A stretch of 64,000 nucleotides of DNA from Paralichthys olivaceus (Eukaryota > Chordata > Actinopteri > Pleuronectiformes > Paralichthyidae). This document shows, piece by piece, positions 1 through 12,100 of this stretch (position 1 is its first letter; every line of letters starts with the position of its first letter). The DNA is taken from positions 20,805,001 to 20,869,000 of the forward strand of contig NC_091102.1 in NCBI RefSeq assembly GCF_024713975.1, read 5' to 3'. The notes below the pieces were generated by a model that saw only the letters and a list, made by a program, of their open reading frames with translations, was not told where the DNA came from and did not search any database. Both the position numbers and the translations under genes were made by a program.

Positions 1-2649
1 TGTGTATATTTGTATATTTTGTATATGTATAAAGCACACAGATATTTATTAATGAATGTGTTGTTACACATCTCAGTTATTTTTTTAACAGAGAATCAAA
101 TTCATCAAAGTGGATCTTTTGTGTTTTCATCTATTGTGTTTAACTGAAATTACAGAAAAATCTGGACCATGCTCACTTGCTTATCAAAGATGAATTAGGA
201 CTTTACATTTCACAAACCTGTGAGGTTGGATGAGTAGATCAGTTTAATAACAACCACAAGTGTTCTGCATGTGCGCTCATCATGCAGGAGGGGAAGACAG
301 GATTCCACGGAATGAACCTTTAATCTTCTCTAGTGGAACAGATACTACTTATCTGTCATTATGGGGTATATATACCTTTACATTTATTGGCCTAGTTTCT
401 GGTTTGAACTCCAGAAATGTCCATATTTTAAAGTTATTGATTTTGGTTGGACAACATGTAAAACTGAACTTGGTTCTGAATTAGCAGTGGGGTTTCTGAA
501 TCACTGTAAAAAAAAAGTGGAGAATATTATGACACACTCCTCCCCACCCTCCAACTGTGCAGTGCCGACAGCCCCCCTGTCTATGAACTACTGTCTCGCA
601 TATTAATTTAAAATTTTAAAACATTTATTTTTGTCTTTTAAAGATTAGAGAGATTGAAATTCCTGTTGGACATGAGTTTGCTACCTGTCCTTACTAACAT
701 TACCTCTTCTATGATCGATCAGTCATGCAACAACATTCAGACTTAGATCTTCACATTCAGATATAACACATTGTGGCTTAATCCTCGTCAGTCTGCATTG
801 AAACATTTACCTATCATTATTAAAAGTTTTCTTTTTTAAATCTGGAGTTTTAGGCACATGAGTGATCTATGATGAATTGTTTCTCGTGGTTTTTTGTTTT
901 GCACCAATGGAACATTTCTATCATAGTCATATGTTGTAGATCATGTGACGTTTCTGAGTCAGCATGTTTGTACTGCAGCTTAAAAGAAAAAACTGGACTG
1001 GATATAATTTAAATATAGGCTGCACGGTCTGAATGTGTTTTAAAAGCATTTTAATTCGAATGAGCTCATGTTGAAATCGTGCTTAAACTATGTGGATCAA
1101 GACTTTTAATGAGGCTTCAATCTTTGATCTAGAAACTTCTTCTCTACATTGTCTGCTGCCAGCCGGAATTTAACATTGAATGTAGCTCTAGGATTTCAGC
1201 ATCCATTAATTTATTGGATGCTTCAGTGCTTATTGGCCACAAAGAAATTAAAGTCTGCTGGATAATGTGGGGATGTAGTAGACTACCATGAAGGAAATGT
1301 GATTGTGTTAAAAATCTCATAATTAATTACTGGCTTAATAAATAACTCCAGCTCAGGTTCTTTCACTGCTAAAGTGCTACACTTTTTTAGATATCAATGT
1401 ACAATAATGCCAAACACTCACTGTCCAGCTTTACTTGATTCAAAAGGAAGCTGTGCTGTTTATATACCTGTTGCCATGGTGAATCGCAGAGGCTCATGGA
1501 TGATGGGCTTTTATTTTTTATTCACCAGACGCCTGCTTTATTCAGAGTGAACATGAGGAACAGAAAACCTGGTTTCATCAGGGTCCATAGGTTTAAACCC
1601 TAAGCAGAACATGATCAGAAAAACATTTCACATTAACAATCATTTGTTTAACAAGGTCTGTCCTCTCAGGTCAGCTTGATGTTAAATACAAATACAAAAA
1701 GCGCATTTATACATGATTGCAAACCAAGGAGGAAAATCTAAATTACATGGGACATGTAATGTGCTGTAGTTTTCCACACATATGCAAACCATGTGCATTT
1801 TTATCATCCATTATCTTGAAATCACAGCCGCATTTCCTTTAATTTCCATTTGTTTATACTGGACATACTATAGAGTCTGGTGCAGTGCTGCGGGTTAGAG
1901 GGCAGGAAGTCCACAGGAAGAAAGGAGAAATGGAGCTGTTTGTTCCTGTATCGACATAAACAACATCTCAGATTCTCACATGACAGTCATGTTACGTTCT
2001 TACATTACTTTACAGCATTGTGCAATGTTGTGGTTTGCCCACTGTGCTGCACATTGAATGAGAAAGGACATAACTTGAAGAATAAAACTTTGCAAATACT
2101 AACATTTAGTAAAAAGTAAATGTTTTCACAGATGTTCATACATGCATACATACAGAGAGGCGTGACTGCTGGTGTGAAAAGTTATTTTGAATGACGTCAA
2201 ATAAATTGAGTCCTGTCTGCTTTTTCAGAGAGCTTATCTAAAAATAAGCTAATGGGTGATTATCCAGAATTTTCTATGGGTGTGTTTGGCGTTCTTACAT
2301 TTACATGACTTTGTTTAGGGATAAGATACAATCCAAGCTACAGTCGATCACAAGAGTCTCATTGTAATATTCACAGTGGGACTTATATTCAATATTGTTG
2401 CTATTGAACTAATGAAACGCGATATGAAGAGAAATCAACTATAGAACAGAAAGAGATTTCAATTTTCCCGAATTCAAACCACTAACTGAAGAAGATGGGA
2501 AGAGGCACACTGAAGTGGGTAGACCATAAACACACCACAAACATACAGTTTAAGATAATCTGAGGGTGGCTTCTTCCTTCACCTTTTCATCTTTAACTAA
2601 ATGTCTACTTTTTTATGAACAGCAATGACAGGATCAACTATTACTGAGA
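1..2649. other. AT-rich flank, probable fkbp7 3' UTR, no gene seen
   Basis: No reading frame here resembles a known protein. The part next to fkbp7 is probably its 3' UTR. Two minus-strand AATAAA signals (TTTATT on the plus strand) lie at 1510-1515 and 1517-1522, about 1.1 kb past the stop codon, and could end that transcript. No exon of a neighbouring gene is recognisable. Confidence 0.5.
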
Positions 2650-5600
2650 TTAGAGCTCATCGTGTTCATAAATATTGTACTCCTTTGCACTGATCAGCCC
2701 ATCTTTGTCCTGGTCACTCTTCTGGAATATATCGGCCATGATCTTCTCATAGAAAGCGTCGTCGCGTGGCTTCCCTCCTTTTTCATACGACAGTTTCAGA
2801 TGTTCTTTTACCTGAGGATAGAGGAACACTTCATCGGTCACATATATAGAATAAATAACAGACATATGTTTTGCAACACTTGTTTTCTATAATATGTTCC
2901 TATTTTGCTCTTCTAGCTACATATCACAGAGGTAATAAATTATACTGTGGTGTTGATAGCAGGTTGTTCACCTCGGTAACACCTGTGTCATCAACAATCC
3001 AGATAACATCATAACCACAAACTTTTAGGCAACTACATTATTTTTGTTTGGTTACTATTATGACAAATATCTTAAATCCTGATTATTCTGGTTTGCAGGA
3101 AGTGGGATTTGTTTTATTAATATGGTCCTTCATATGGTCATTGAATAAGGTCTTATAGTGATTTATAGCCTAATTATGTCCTTGTATAATGTTTACAACT
3201 GTAATCAGGTTGGCCTTTCATCTTTATGAGGAAAGTAGGTGAGGTTACTTTGGGTTGTATATGTTCATTCTTTATATTTGGATAGCCTGTTATTTTATGT
3301 AATACAGAAAAGTAGTAAATGTATTTGTCTCAAGATTGTTATGACCTCCTGTCCCAAGGCCTCAGAACTCCAGGATTATTGTTGCTTTGTGCTAATTTAA
3401 TTTAATTTAACATTTGACATCATAAGTGTAGTGAAAAAAACAGCATTATGTTTTGGGAAATAAACATATTTACTTTTTTTTTTAGGAAGATAATAATACT
3501 ACAACTCTTGCATATGTATGCTAAGTATCGATGTAAAGCTAGGAAGCTGTGGGCTTACATAATCTTCACTCAGCAGATGTGAACCAGCCTGAAACTGCTG
3601 GTGTGGCTCTCTCCATAAGTATGAAATAAGCCTATAAGCACCACTTCAGTTCAGTTTATTTCATGCAATAATTCTTTTTTTTCTCAACTTTATTCTGTAC
3701 ATGAAAAAAAAGCTTTTATGGGGAGTTAAATGCTCTCAGTATTTCTTAGTTAAACTCAGTTAAACAGCCTTGTGATTTAAAGCCAAACACTATAGCCTCT
3801 TTTCCACTAGTCAAAAAACCCACAAACACCCTTTTGTCTGCAGTGGGAATCAACTCAGGGAAAAAATTGAAAGGCAAACTCCTCTTCTGGCAGTGGGAAA
3901 GTCTATCGTCTTTTTTGTGGGTTTACCTTCTTAAAAAACCCTGCAAACACATGCAGGTATACGTAACATTTACTAAGCAGCAGCGCCCTCTGCAGCCACA
4001 TGTAATGACTAATTCTGCTGGGCTTCTTGTCCAAGCGATTAAGTGGTTTTCATGTAGAGAAAAAACTAAGTCTATTAATGTGAGGACTTCTGACTGTGTA
4101 GTCCCACTAACTGAACTGAAACCATAGACTGTATATAAAGACTGAAACACAACTGCTGAGTGGATATTACCCATGATCCCCGGCTTCCTGAACCAGAAGA
4201 GCTGCTACTGCAACAAATACACCAAACTCTTTTTTTTAGAATTCTCTATATTTTAAACGTTTCCTCACTGAATATTGGAAACAAACTTTGGTGTTTAATG
4301 ACTTGTAGTCTTTTTAATTGATCTACAGTTCAGCATTACTCTGTCTGTTCCACACTTCTCACAGGAGAACGTACCTGCTCACCAAAGTTTCATAGTGCAA
4401 TAACAGGTGTTTAGGGTGAGGAATGAAAGCAGCAACAATCTCCCACCTCCGAGTCAGTGAATCATGAATTTAATTTTGAAAGTTACAAAATTATGTTGTA
4501 ACTTTCAAAAATTTTACAAAAATGTTGCATATTCCTAAATACTATGTTACATCAAACCAGACAACAACAGTTACTGCGGCCGTTAATAAAGTCCCTTTTG
4601 CCCTTTATCATATTTTCTAAATTTGAGTTACCTCAGCCTTTGTGAGACTTTTGTCTCTATCATGGTCCATCTCTCCAAAAGCTTCCATACTACGTGGTCC
4701 CCTGGACACTGAGTAGACCTCCACCTCAAACACCACTGTAGCGTTTGGCGGCACTGGATCTATTTCAGCATGAGAGAAAAAAAACGTTTAAATTGTAAAA
4801 GACTGCAAGCCCTTATAAAACCATAATCAGGACTTACAACTTAAACTTATAATTAATCATTGTCTACGTTGTGAAGTTAATTTGACTGCATTTCAGAAAG
4901 AATTGGTGTTGTGTATTTGGAAGTTCAGTTGTGTTTTCAGATTCTGTGATCAACTTGTGATGAACAGCTACTAAGCCACATAAATAAAAAACAGGGTTTC
5001 AAGTGCAAGATTCTACAAAGCATTAAGCTCAATAAGTGATTTGAAACATTACCTTTGTTAACAAGAGCACTGCCTTTAATGGTTATAACTATATAAAACT
5101 GGTGAGTGGGAAACAAAAGCATTTCTTTGATAGACAAAAAGAAACTTGAAACACAGAGTCCCAGGATGGGTAAATTAACAATCAGATCCTAACGTAGCGC
5201 ATCAACAAACATTAACAGGTTTGTAGGAAATAGCAGGTTAAAAACTGTTAGCTGTTAGTTTTCTGAAAGCTGCACCAATGCATGCAAGAAAGAAATGAAG
5301 CAGAGACCTTCAAACCTTAGAGCATGCTTACAGAACATGCCATGGACGGTTGAGTAGCAAGAGGTGTGATGCTCTTTCAATTAAAGTGCTGGGGAAAAAA
5401 AACAGGACAGTATGACGGTGGCTCTTCCACCACAAAAACAGGACAGTGACTTTGGTAATCGAGTTTAAAACTGTATTAGTAGGATTCATTGACCGTAAAT
5501 GAATAATACTGCTGCAAATTTCTGATGGTTTTCTATGTCCCCAGTGGCCACAGACCAGTTCATTTCAGTGAGCTATCAAAAGCTACTTGTAGAGGAAGTA

Positions 5601-7022
5601 ACTTGGAACATTTGTGCAAGGACATGTTTGGTTTCATTATGTGGTAAACTGAAACCTTTTAGGTACAGCCCCAGCATGTATAAGAAACTTGCTTTTTCTA
5701 AAAAGGTTCACACAATGGATTCTTCTGCAAGTGTGGCAGCTGCTGTATGATGTTTAGATCAATTGAAGATAAGCAGCTATATCAGATGGCAAAAGCTGGA
5801 ACTGTAACATCGAATGCATATTCAGTCATCCACTCTTTTAAAAGAAATGGGAGATGGCACTCTGCTCGGCTTATCGCATGTTACACTCAGAACACACCTA
5901 TGATTAATTTGGAGACTAAGTACATTCCTCTTGAACCATGTGCCCGGATCTTTTTCTGCTTTTGTCTGCTCAATGACAGGCTTCCATGTATTGTAACTGT
6001 TGTCACACTGTGGTTTGGCAGTGATATGTGAAATTGAAGACAAACCAAGCTGAGAATGATGGAAGCCCCATAACCTGTTATATGCACTTGCTTGAATGGT
6101 TCCGTGTAATAGGTTTTTCTATCCGTCTTAATAGAAATAATATATATGAGCTACAGTTCATGACAAAGTTCAAATCCCATTAGCGCGTAAGAGACAAAGT
6201 GCTATTTTGCAATTATCATGTGGGGAAAACATTGCAGCATTTACTTACCTTTGCCCTTCTCTCCAAATGCCAGGGCAGGAGGAACCGTTATCTTCCGTTT
6301 CTCTCCAGGACACATATCCATCATCCCAATATCAAGGCCCTTGATGACTTGTCCGATGCCCAACACGAACCACTGAGGGTGCCCAGTTTTGTCTGATCGA
6401 CTGAAACAGAAATAATACAAAAAAGACACAACATCCTGCCAGTGAGTCCGTTTTCAAATCACAAGGATTTACAGGGAAGACATGCGTTTTGAATGAGTCT
6501 GAGCTGGTATGGACAGATTCTCATCATGGATACTATTGGACCATGGATACTCAGGAGGGTTAAAGTAGGCCCATAACTACAAAAAGTACAACCCCCCCCC
6601 TACCCAATCCACCTACTTATTAAAAACTTTTACAATTTCATAACACAAAAAAAGATGAAGAATCACTCAGACCAGGGCCTGGAAATAGAAACTCAAGGAA
6701 CCTTGTCAACTTGTTTTCAAACTTTCAAACGATATCAAGCTGTTTGCAAAGATAACATCCATCAGCTGCAGCCACGTTTTTTTTCCTTTGGCCCATCCAC
6801 CTACCTGCAGTAGAACTGAGACCCATCTTGGGCGAGGAATCCATCGTAGTGCACGTTCACCAGGTCTCCTCTCTTACTCCTCTGGGTGCACTGCTCGGGC
6901 TTAAACAAGACTTCGGTCTTCACCTCGGTGTCCAGCTCGGCTGCTGCGACCCGGGCACACCACAGGCTGAGCTGTGAGGACACAAAGACGCACAGTGTGC
7001 AGGTCAACACTCTCCACATCAT
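2650..7022 (-). CDS. fkbp7: FKBP7, ER-lumen FKBP-type prolyl isomerase with EF-hands (4 coding exons)
   Basis: The coding exons, 5' to 3', are 7022-6805, 6400-6249, 4759-4632 and 2811-2650, giving 219 residues (human is 222). All junctions are GT-AG and in phase. The start MMWRVL has A at -3 and opens a signal peptide of about 28 residues. The frame stays open upstream with more Met codons, but that part looks like repeat sequence. The PPIase domain (about 40-140) contains FYCSRSDKTGHPQWFVLGIG and GQVIKGLDIGMMDMCPGEKR; a Leu replaces the Trp of the FKBP12 drug pocket, as in human FKBP7. Two canonical EF loops follow, DHDRDKSLTKAE at the exon 3 end and DQDKDGLISAKE in exon 4. The last residues are HDEL, the ER-retention signal. 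FKBP14 is the nearest alternative, but the overall match favours FKBP7. Known family role: folding factor in the ER; calcium binding is inferred from the loops. Confidence 0.93.
4121..4240. repeat. Dispersed teleost repeat fragment (CCATAGACTGTATATAAA motif)
   Basis: The phrase CCATAGACTGTATATAAA is one I recognise as recurring in fish genomes as the edge of a short dispersed element. Shortened versions recur in this window near 7149-7165 and at 44683-44800. The assignment rests on memory and the recurrence here, so the boundaries are approximate. Confidence 0.35.
4474..4510. repeat. 15-bp perfect hairpin in fkbp7 intron 3
   Basis: The arms TTTTGAAAGTTACAA (4474-4488) and TTGTAACTTTCAAAA (4496-4510) are exact reverse complements around a 7-nt loop. 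It lies 122 nt past the end of fkbp7 exon 3 (4632) on the minus strand. No function is known; it may be a remnant of an inverted-repeat element. Confidence 0.6.
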
Positions 7023-7734
7023 GCTGCTGTGCTTTCGTGGCAACTTCTCAGTGCGACGTTTACCCACGGTGGAGACGTGGAGAGCTCCTGCAGAGGAGGG
7101 GATTTGCTGCCCTGAGTTTAGTCTGTCAGGCGTCCCTGCTTCCTGGTTCATACCATAGACTGTATGGTTCATACGCATCCCTCCCAGAATATGGGAGGAT
7201 CCTGATCCTTAACCTCTTTCTTTCAAGAGAGGTACATTGTGGGCTTGGACGTTTTATAATATTATAACACATTATATGTAATATTGATTTAATACATTGT
7301 TGAGGGTACGTGGCATATGAGCCTAAACCAGGCCTGACAGACTGTACGAGGGGATTAGATCATCGCTTCCTCTGATAGTTCCAGAAAGTTCTTGGGCTTA
7401 ATGGGAGGAAGTGAGTATGGATCATAATTGTAATGTAATGTAATTTAAATAAATGAGAGAAATATACATGTTTGAGAGACACATGCGTGAAATGGCTGTA
7501 CAGCTGAACGTGTCAACACTGCTGCAAGTTTTCATTTCTTATCAGTATCAGAGATAGAGAGGCAAAAAGCCAGGTGGAGTCGTAGTAACACACTTTTATT
7601 TAAAGAAAACATTTCAATGTAAAGGTCACAGTTAGCGACTTTATAATGACCATAGTCATAATAACGATTATTGGCCTTTAGAGAATAACTGCTACAGGGT
7701 CTCGTTGTATCCACGCAGTCTTGGTTTTTTCCAT

Positions 7735-8225
7735 TCACAGATACTGGCTTTTATTTCTCTTTTTTTTTCTGACGACTTTATTTATGAATGGCTCTTGGGA
7801 CGTGAAGAGCATAATAACACAAACGTGTTTTAGAAACAACTTACCAACCCTACCTTGAAATGTGGGTTTTGATACATTAACCAAGTAATAGGAGCTCAAC
7901 AGGCTCAACAGGTGTCATGGTTCCATTGTCATGTATGGTAAGTTTGACTTTTGTTTTTGCTGTTTCGGTTTTAGAATGATCGCATTCCGATGTATGTATG
8001 TTATCAGTTGCAGCTCTAGTGGGTGGACGTGAGTATAATAAAGATATCACAAACACACAAATGACATATTTTGATACACATGGCAAACAGAAAGTGAAAG
8101 ACGCTTTAATTCTGCTGACTGAGAATTAAACCTAGTGTTAAGTTAAAGATAAATCCACACTCAGGCCAGCACAATTAAAATGACAGATATGCTTAATTCG
8201 GTCAACATCTATTAACCCTTGAGTC

Positions 8226-8298
<73 letters not shown>

Positions 8299-8500
8299 TA
8301 TCTAAGGACCTCCAAGTGTGAACATTCATTGATGGTCTTGTGTATCTCAAAACATGAATTTCACTATTTCATTTCACTAAAAAGCTACAAGAGCTGCTGA
8401 GGAAATACAGGTAGTACATGGTAGTACATGGTAGTACAAGGTCGAATACTGGCTCTAAATACATATATAACTTCACATATGGTGTGTTTCCAAGGAGCTG
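7735..8500 (+). repeat. Direct duplication, copy 1 (upstream of gls)
   Basis: This segment matches 11516-12156 in the same orientation. Shared stretches include GCTGTTTCGGTTT, GTTATCAGTTGCAGCT, TAGTGGGTGGACGTGA, AAATGACATATTTTGATACA and GATAAATCCACACTCAG. Copy 1 differs by a long GT tract (8228-8297) and a triplicated GTAGTACATG-like unit near 8412-8440. It could be a segmental duplication or two insertions of one dispersed element. Confidence 0.85.
8228..8297. repeat. (GT)n microsatellite
   Basis: An uninterrupted GT run of about 70 bp sits inside copy 1 of the duplicated segment. Copy 2 lacks it, so it arose or expanded after the copies separated. It is about 570 bp upstream of the gls start codon. 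Confidence 0.97.
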
Positions 8501-8631
8501 TAACTTGTAAGTATCGGATCAAAGTCTAAATGATAGTTATAGCTGAACAGTTCCAGCTGATTGCAGAATAACCAGTCTAATACAGGATGTCATTATATCC
8601 AGGCTATCTGAGAAGGCTTGTCAAAAAAGCA

Positions 8632-8778
8632 CCAATTGACAGGAACACGCACCAATAGTGAACAAGAGAGCCTTCTACGTCATCGTCAAAGACCCACCCC
8701 AGTTAATATCCACCAATGAGAGAGGCAGGGGCGTAAACGTGAGTCTATTTATGTGTAGACTCCGGCGCGTGTGAGTCA
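8632..8778 (+). promoter_or_regulatory. Proximal gls promoter: three CCAAT boxes, CRE-like and AP-1 sites
   Basis: CCAAT occurs at 8632-8636, 8652-8656 and 8713-8717. TACGTCA, a CRE-like half site, is at 8676-8682. TATTTATG at 8746-8753 could be a weak TATA element. A perfect AP-1 site, TGAGTCA, is at 8772-8778, 84 nt before the ATG. A c-Jun link to human GLS expression is established. Use of these sites here, and the exact start site, are inferred. Confidence 0.5.
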
Positions 8779-8861
8779 TCGCCGCTCAGACACCGAACGC
8801 CTCTCCACCTGTAACCGCCTCTGAAACACGACTTTCTCTCCCATTGCTCCACAGGATTGAG

Positions 8862-9154
8862 ATGTTACATTTTAGGTTCTCGACAGTGCTGAAGCAGTTG
8901 CCTGAAGCCGCCCTCAAGCGCCCCTTGCCCGGCTGTAGTGGAAGGAGCTGGTTACCGACCCGCCACTGCTGCTCCGGCGCCGCATCCGCTGATGCCCGAG
9001 CTGCGTCCTCCCCACTGAAGGTCTTCCATGCCGCCGCGCACCGGCCGGCGCTCCGCACCGCGCCCTGCGCCACCCAATACCGCTCGTACTGCGTGAAGAC
9101 GGAGGGCGCCGTGGAACCGGACGAGCAGCTGAAGAAAGATGGTGACAGCGACAA
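8862..9154 (+). CDS. gls: gls exon 1: start codon and mitochondrial targeting region
   Basis: The ATG at 8862 (G at -3) gives [20 protein letters not shown], an Arg/Lys-rich, acid-poor N-terminus fitting a mitochondrial presequence. The exon is GC- and CpG-rich, unlike the surrounding DNA, as expected for a 5' CpG island. It has 97 codons plus two bases. The donor is AA|GTAGGT and joins exon 2 to read [18 protein letters not shown]. Human exon 1 encodes about 30 more residues. Confidence 0.88.
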
Positions 9155-12100
9155 GTAGGTTCCAAGTACTCTGTTTTGGGGCCAAACTGTTTGACTCCAT
9201 GACGTGTTGATGCGGTTTTGACGACTTATGACGCATGCAGGCCCTTTATATACAGGCTACGACACGGGCGCGCGCAAGCGGATGTAACGTGCCTGGCTAA
9301 TGTTATAGCAGAGCATAGCTGCTTCACAAACTCAACACATTCCCTCTAACAACACACACACGTTGTGCTCACAGACCAAATGACCCAACACCCAAGTGTG
9401 TATCATACAGTTAGCTAACTCTAACGGTCGAATAGCAGGAGCTTGTCCACACTGCTGCTGCCTTCACTGGCTTTGTTCCATCTGGCGATAAACACGACTC
9501 CTTCACATTCTCACAGTAACTTTAACGAAGTTCACTGTGTGTTTTAGTTTTTGCCTCAGGTCACTTATGCTATCAACGTGTTAGTATAGAGATCAATGTT
9601 ATTAGAAGGTGAAACGGGCCTGCTGCGGGGTCAGGGATGAGGTGAAAGATTAAAACATCCGCGTCCAAGAGGCGAGCAGGTCAAAAATATAAGACTTTCA
9701 AGAATTCAAGACACAGACTGGAAGCAAACCTCCCAAGCGTATTTGATTTCTCTCATTTTGATCGTAAGAATGATTAATGGTGTTTCTGGATTCTAATGGT
9801 TTCTACTGTGACCTTCCACTGTCAGTGAAGGAGAGCTGGCTGCCTGTGGAGAACTAATGACAGCCTGCTCTCTGGCCCCAGCACAACAGTAACTAGACTA
9901 AACCTCCACTCTGTGGTTTCAGAGGGTTCACGTGACAGTAATAAATACAGAATAAAGTAATACAAATGTAATGCCTCCTTTAAGTCAAATCAATCCACAG
10001 TATTTTTCATGTGGTTTTCAACACAGAAGATTTGCATTTATTAGCATTCCCTGCCATGTGCCATTTTTATGTATGGAGAAGCACCAGCATTGGATTTAAG
10101 TGATCCTTATCTGTCAGTTTACATGTCAATCTGTATTCCTTGCTGACATTTAGCTGTCTGTGCTGTGTGTTTCCTTTTGGAAGGAGTTTCTATGATCTCA
10201 GTGCAGCTGAAATTACCAGGCTGTTTGCTGACCTAGAAATGATATGTTAAGATATGGACCAGGAGGACAAATTTACTTCAAGTTAAAGTAGAGTCAGGAA
10301 TACAAACATACATTGACAGGGTCCCCTCAGGGGGGTTCCAGCCTCTAATAACACCTCTCCACTGGGGGAACTTAATGAGACATGGCATATGTGCTGTTTT
10401 TGTCATTGGCCCTACCCCAACACCCAAACCCACAGCATTTTGCAGACAAATACCTGGAGAGCTAAATTTCCACTCTTCCAAGGTACAGATTTGTGCATAT
10501 TCCAGGTCCTGAGATCATGAGTATTTGGGAAAATGAGGCCATTCAGAGAAAAGAAGAACCTATTCCCAAACTGCCACAACATATTTAAAAGTTCCAGTGG
10601 GGGGAGGCCCCAAATTCTTGCAGTAGAAAATGGCTTTGAGTAGGAATGCTGCTACTGTCTGATCATGCCTTGCAGCTCCTCGTTCGTCAGAGACTCCCAT
10701 GGGTCAGTGCAGCATAAACATCTTTACATTGAACTTAGAAAGGTTACATTAAAATGTATTTGACAAGTAGAGTGTATACTATACTATGATATGTGTTCAC
10801 ATGTACAGACACTGAAACTTGGATTGGGAACTTTCTGTTATCAATACTAGGCCTATGATTCACAATCCATGGGTTAGATTACGTCTTGATACATGGGACG
10901 AAAATATTGTTTCTGTCAGATTACTGATGATAATTTACAAGTGGGTGTGTAACGACTCTCCATTTGCAATCACAGGGTTATTATTATCCATCTCAATTTA
11001 CCAACCTGACTACAGGCGTGATGACTCAGTCTTGATTGGAGCAAAATAGTCACTGATGCATTCAGTTGCAGTGTACACATGCCTGTGGAATGTTTAAATT
11101 CTACAAAATATAAAGCTTGCCCTTACTTAGACGAGAATGTCAGTTTCATGATTTACTATGTTTGAGTGTTAGAGGTTGGGTGGGTAATCCTGTAATAGTT
11201 AACATTATCATGCTATACTTTGAAAAAATGTAACCCTCTTGTCAAAGGTAAGCTCTCAAAAAACACATGAAGGTGCACTGCCTGACAACTGGTAGAGGCC
11301 GACTTTTCCGTGACTCTCTTGATAACTTCTTGTTAATCGTCTCTGCTTCAGAAGTGTGTGTCTCTCCACATCTGTGGCCTGCTAATAGTCCGGAGAACTA
11401 CAGATTGAGCACGGGTAGGATGCACGCAGGCTGGTTGGTTAGTGACAGCCATGCTGGTACACAAGCCAATCATTTCACTCGATGCAAATTAAATCATTTC
11501 CATGTTGCCCAAGGGTCACAGACACTGGCTTTTTTTCTGACTACTGGACGTGAAGAGTATAATATTATAAAAACTGTTTTAAAAACGACTTACCAGCCCT
11601 ATCTTAGACTGGGTAATGAGAGTACAACAGGCTGCTTCTGCAAATCTGGGGTATCATGGTTCCAGTAAGTTTGTTGACCTTTGTTTTGCTGTTTCGGTTT
11701 CAGAATTATTGCACACCTATTCTCAAGATAAATAGTGTTATTGAAACTGTCAGTCTTTGTACTGATTCACAACCATATAGCCAGAGATAGGTATGTTATC
11801 AGTTGCAGCTTTAGTGGGTGGACGTGAATATAATAAAGATATAAAAAAACACACAAATGACATATTTTGATACACATACAGAAAGTGAAAAACACTTCAT
11901 GTTAAGCTTTAATACTGCTTACTGAAATTAAACCTAGTGTTAAGTTTCTGATGTGACATTGCTAAAGATAAATCCACACTCAGCATTCACATTTCTATTG
12001 TGTGATATCTAGAGACCTCCATGTGTGCACTATCATTTGTGGCCCTTTGTATCTCAAAACATCACTGAAAAGCTAGTTACAAGAGCTGCTTAGGGAATAC

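Larger units (their letters stand above)
7023..8861. other. Head-to-head spacer between fkbp7 and gls
   Basis: This spacer separates the fkbp7 start (minus) from the gls start (plus) and must hold both 5' UTRs and promoters. It contains copy 1 of a segment repeated in gls intron 1 (7735-8500), a long GT microsatellite, and a motif-rich proximal gls promoter after 8630. A doubled TGGTTCATAC flanks a CATAGACTGTA core at 7143-7174, just upstream of fkbp7. No other gene is visible. Confidence 0.6.

Noticed and set aside
1468-1485. GTTGCCATGGTGAA as an RFX X-box
   Set aside because: Only half of the palindrome fits and no promoter is evident there.
7023-7178. Upstream in-frame Met codons for fkbp7
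   Set aside because: The extension would hide the signal peptide at MMWRVL and runs into the CATAGACTGTATGG repeat-like sequence; the 7022 start has a good context and fits the family.
8844-8861. An in-frame TTG upstream of the gls ATG that would extend the N-terminus by six residues
   Set aside because: Vertebrate initiation at TTG is very unlikely when a good ATG follows at 8862.
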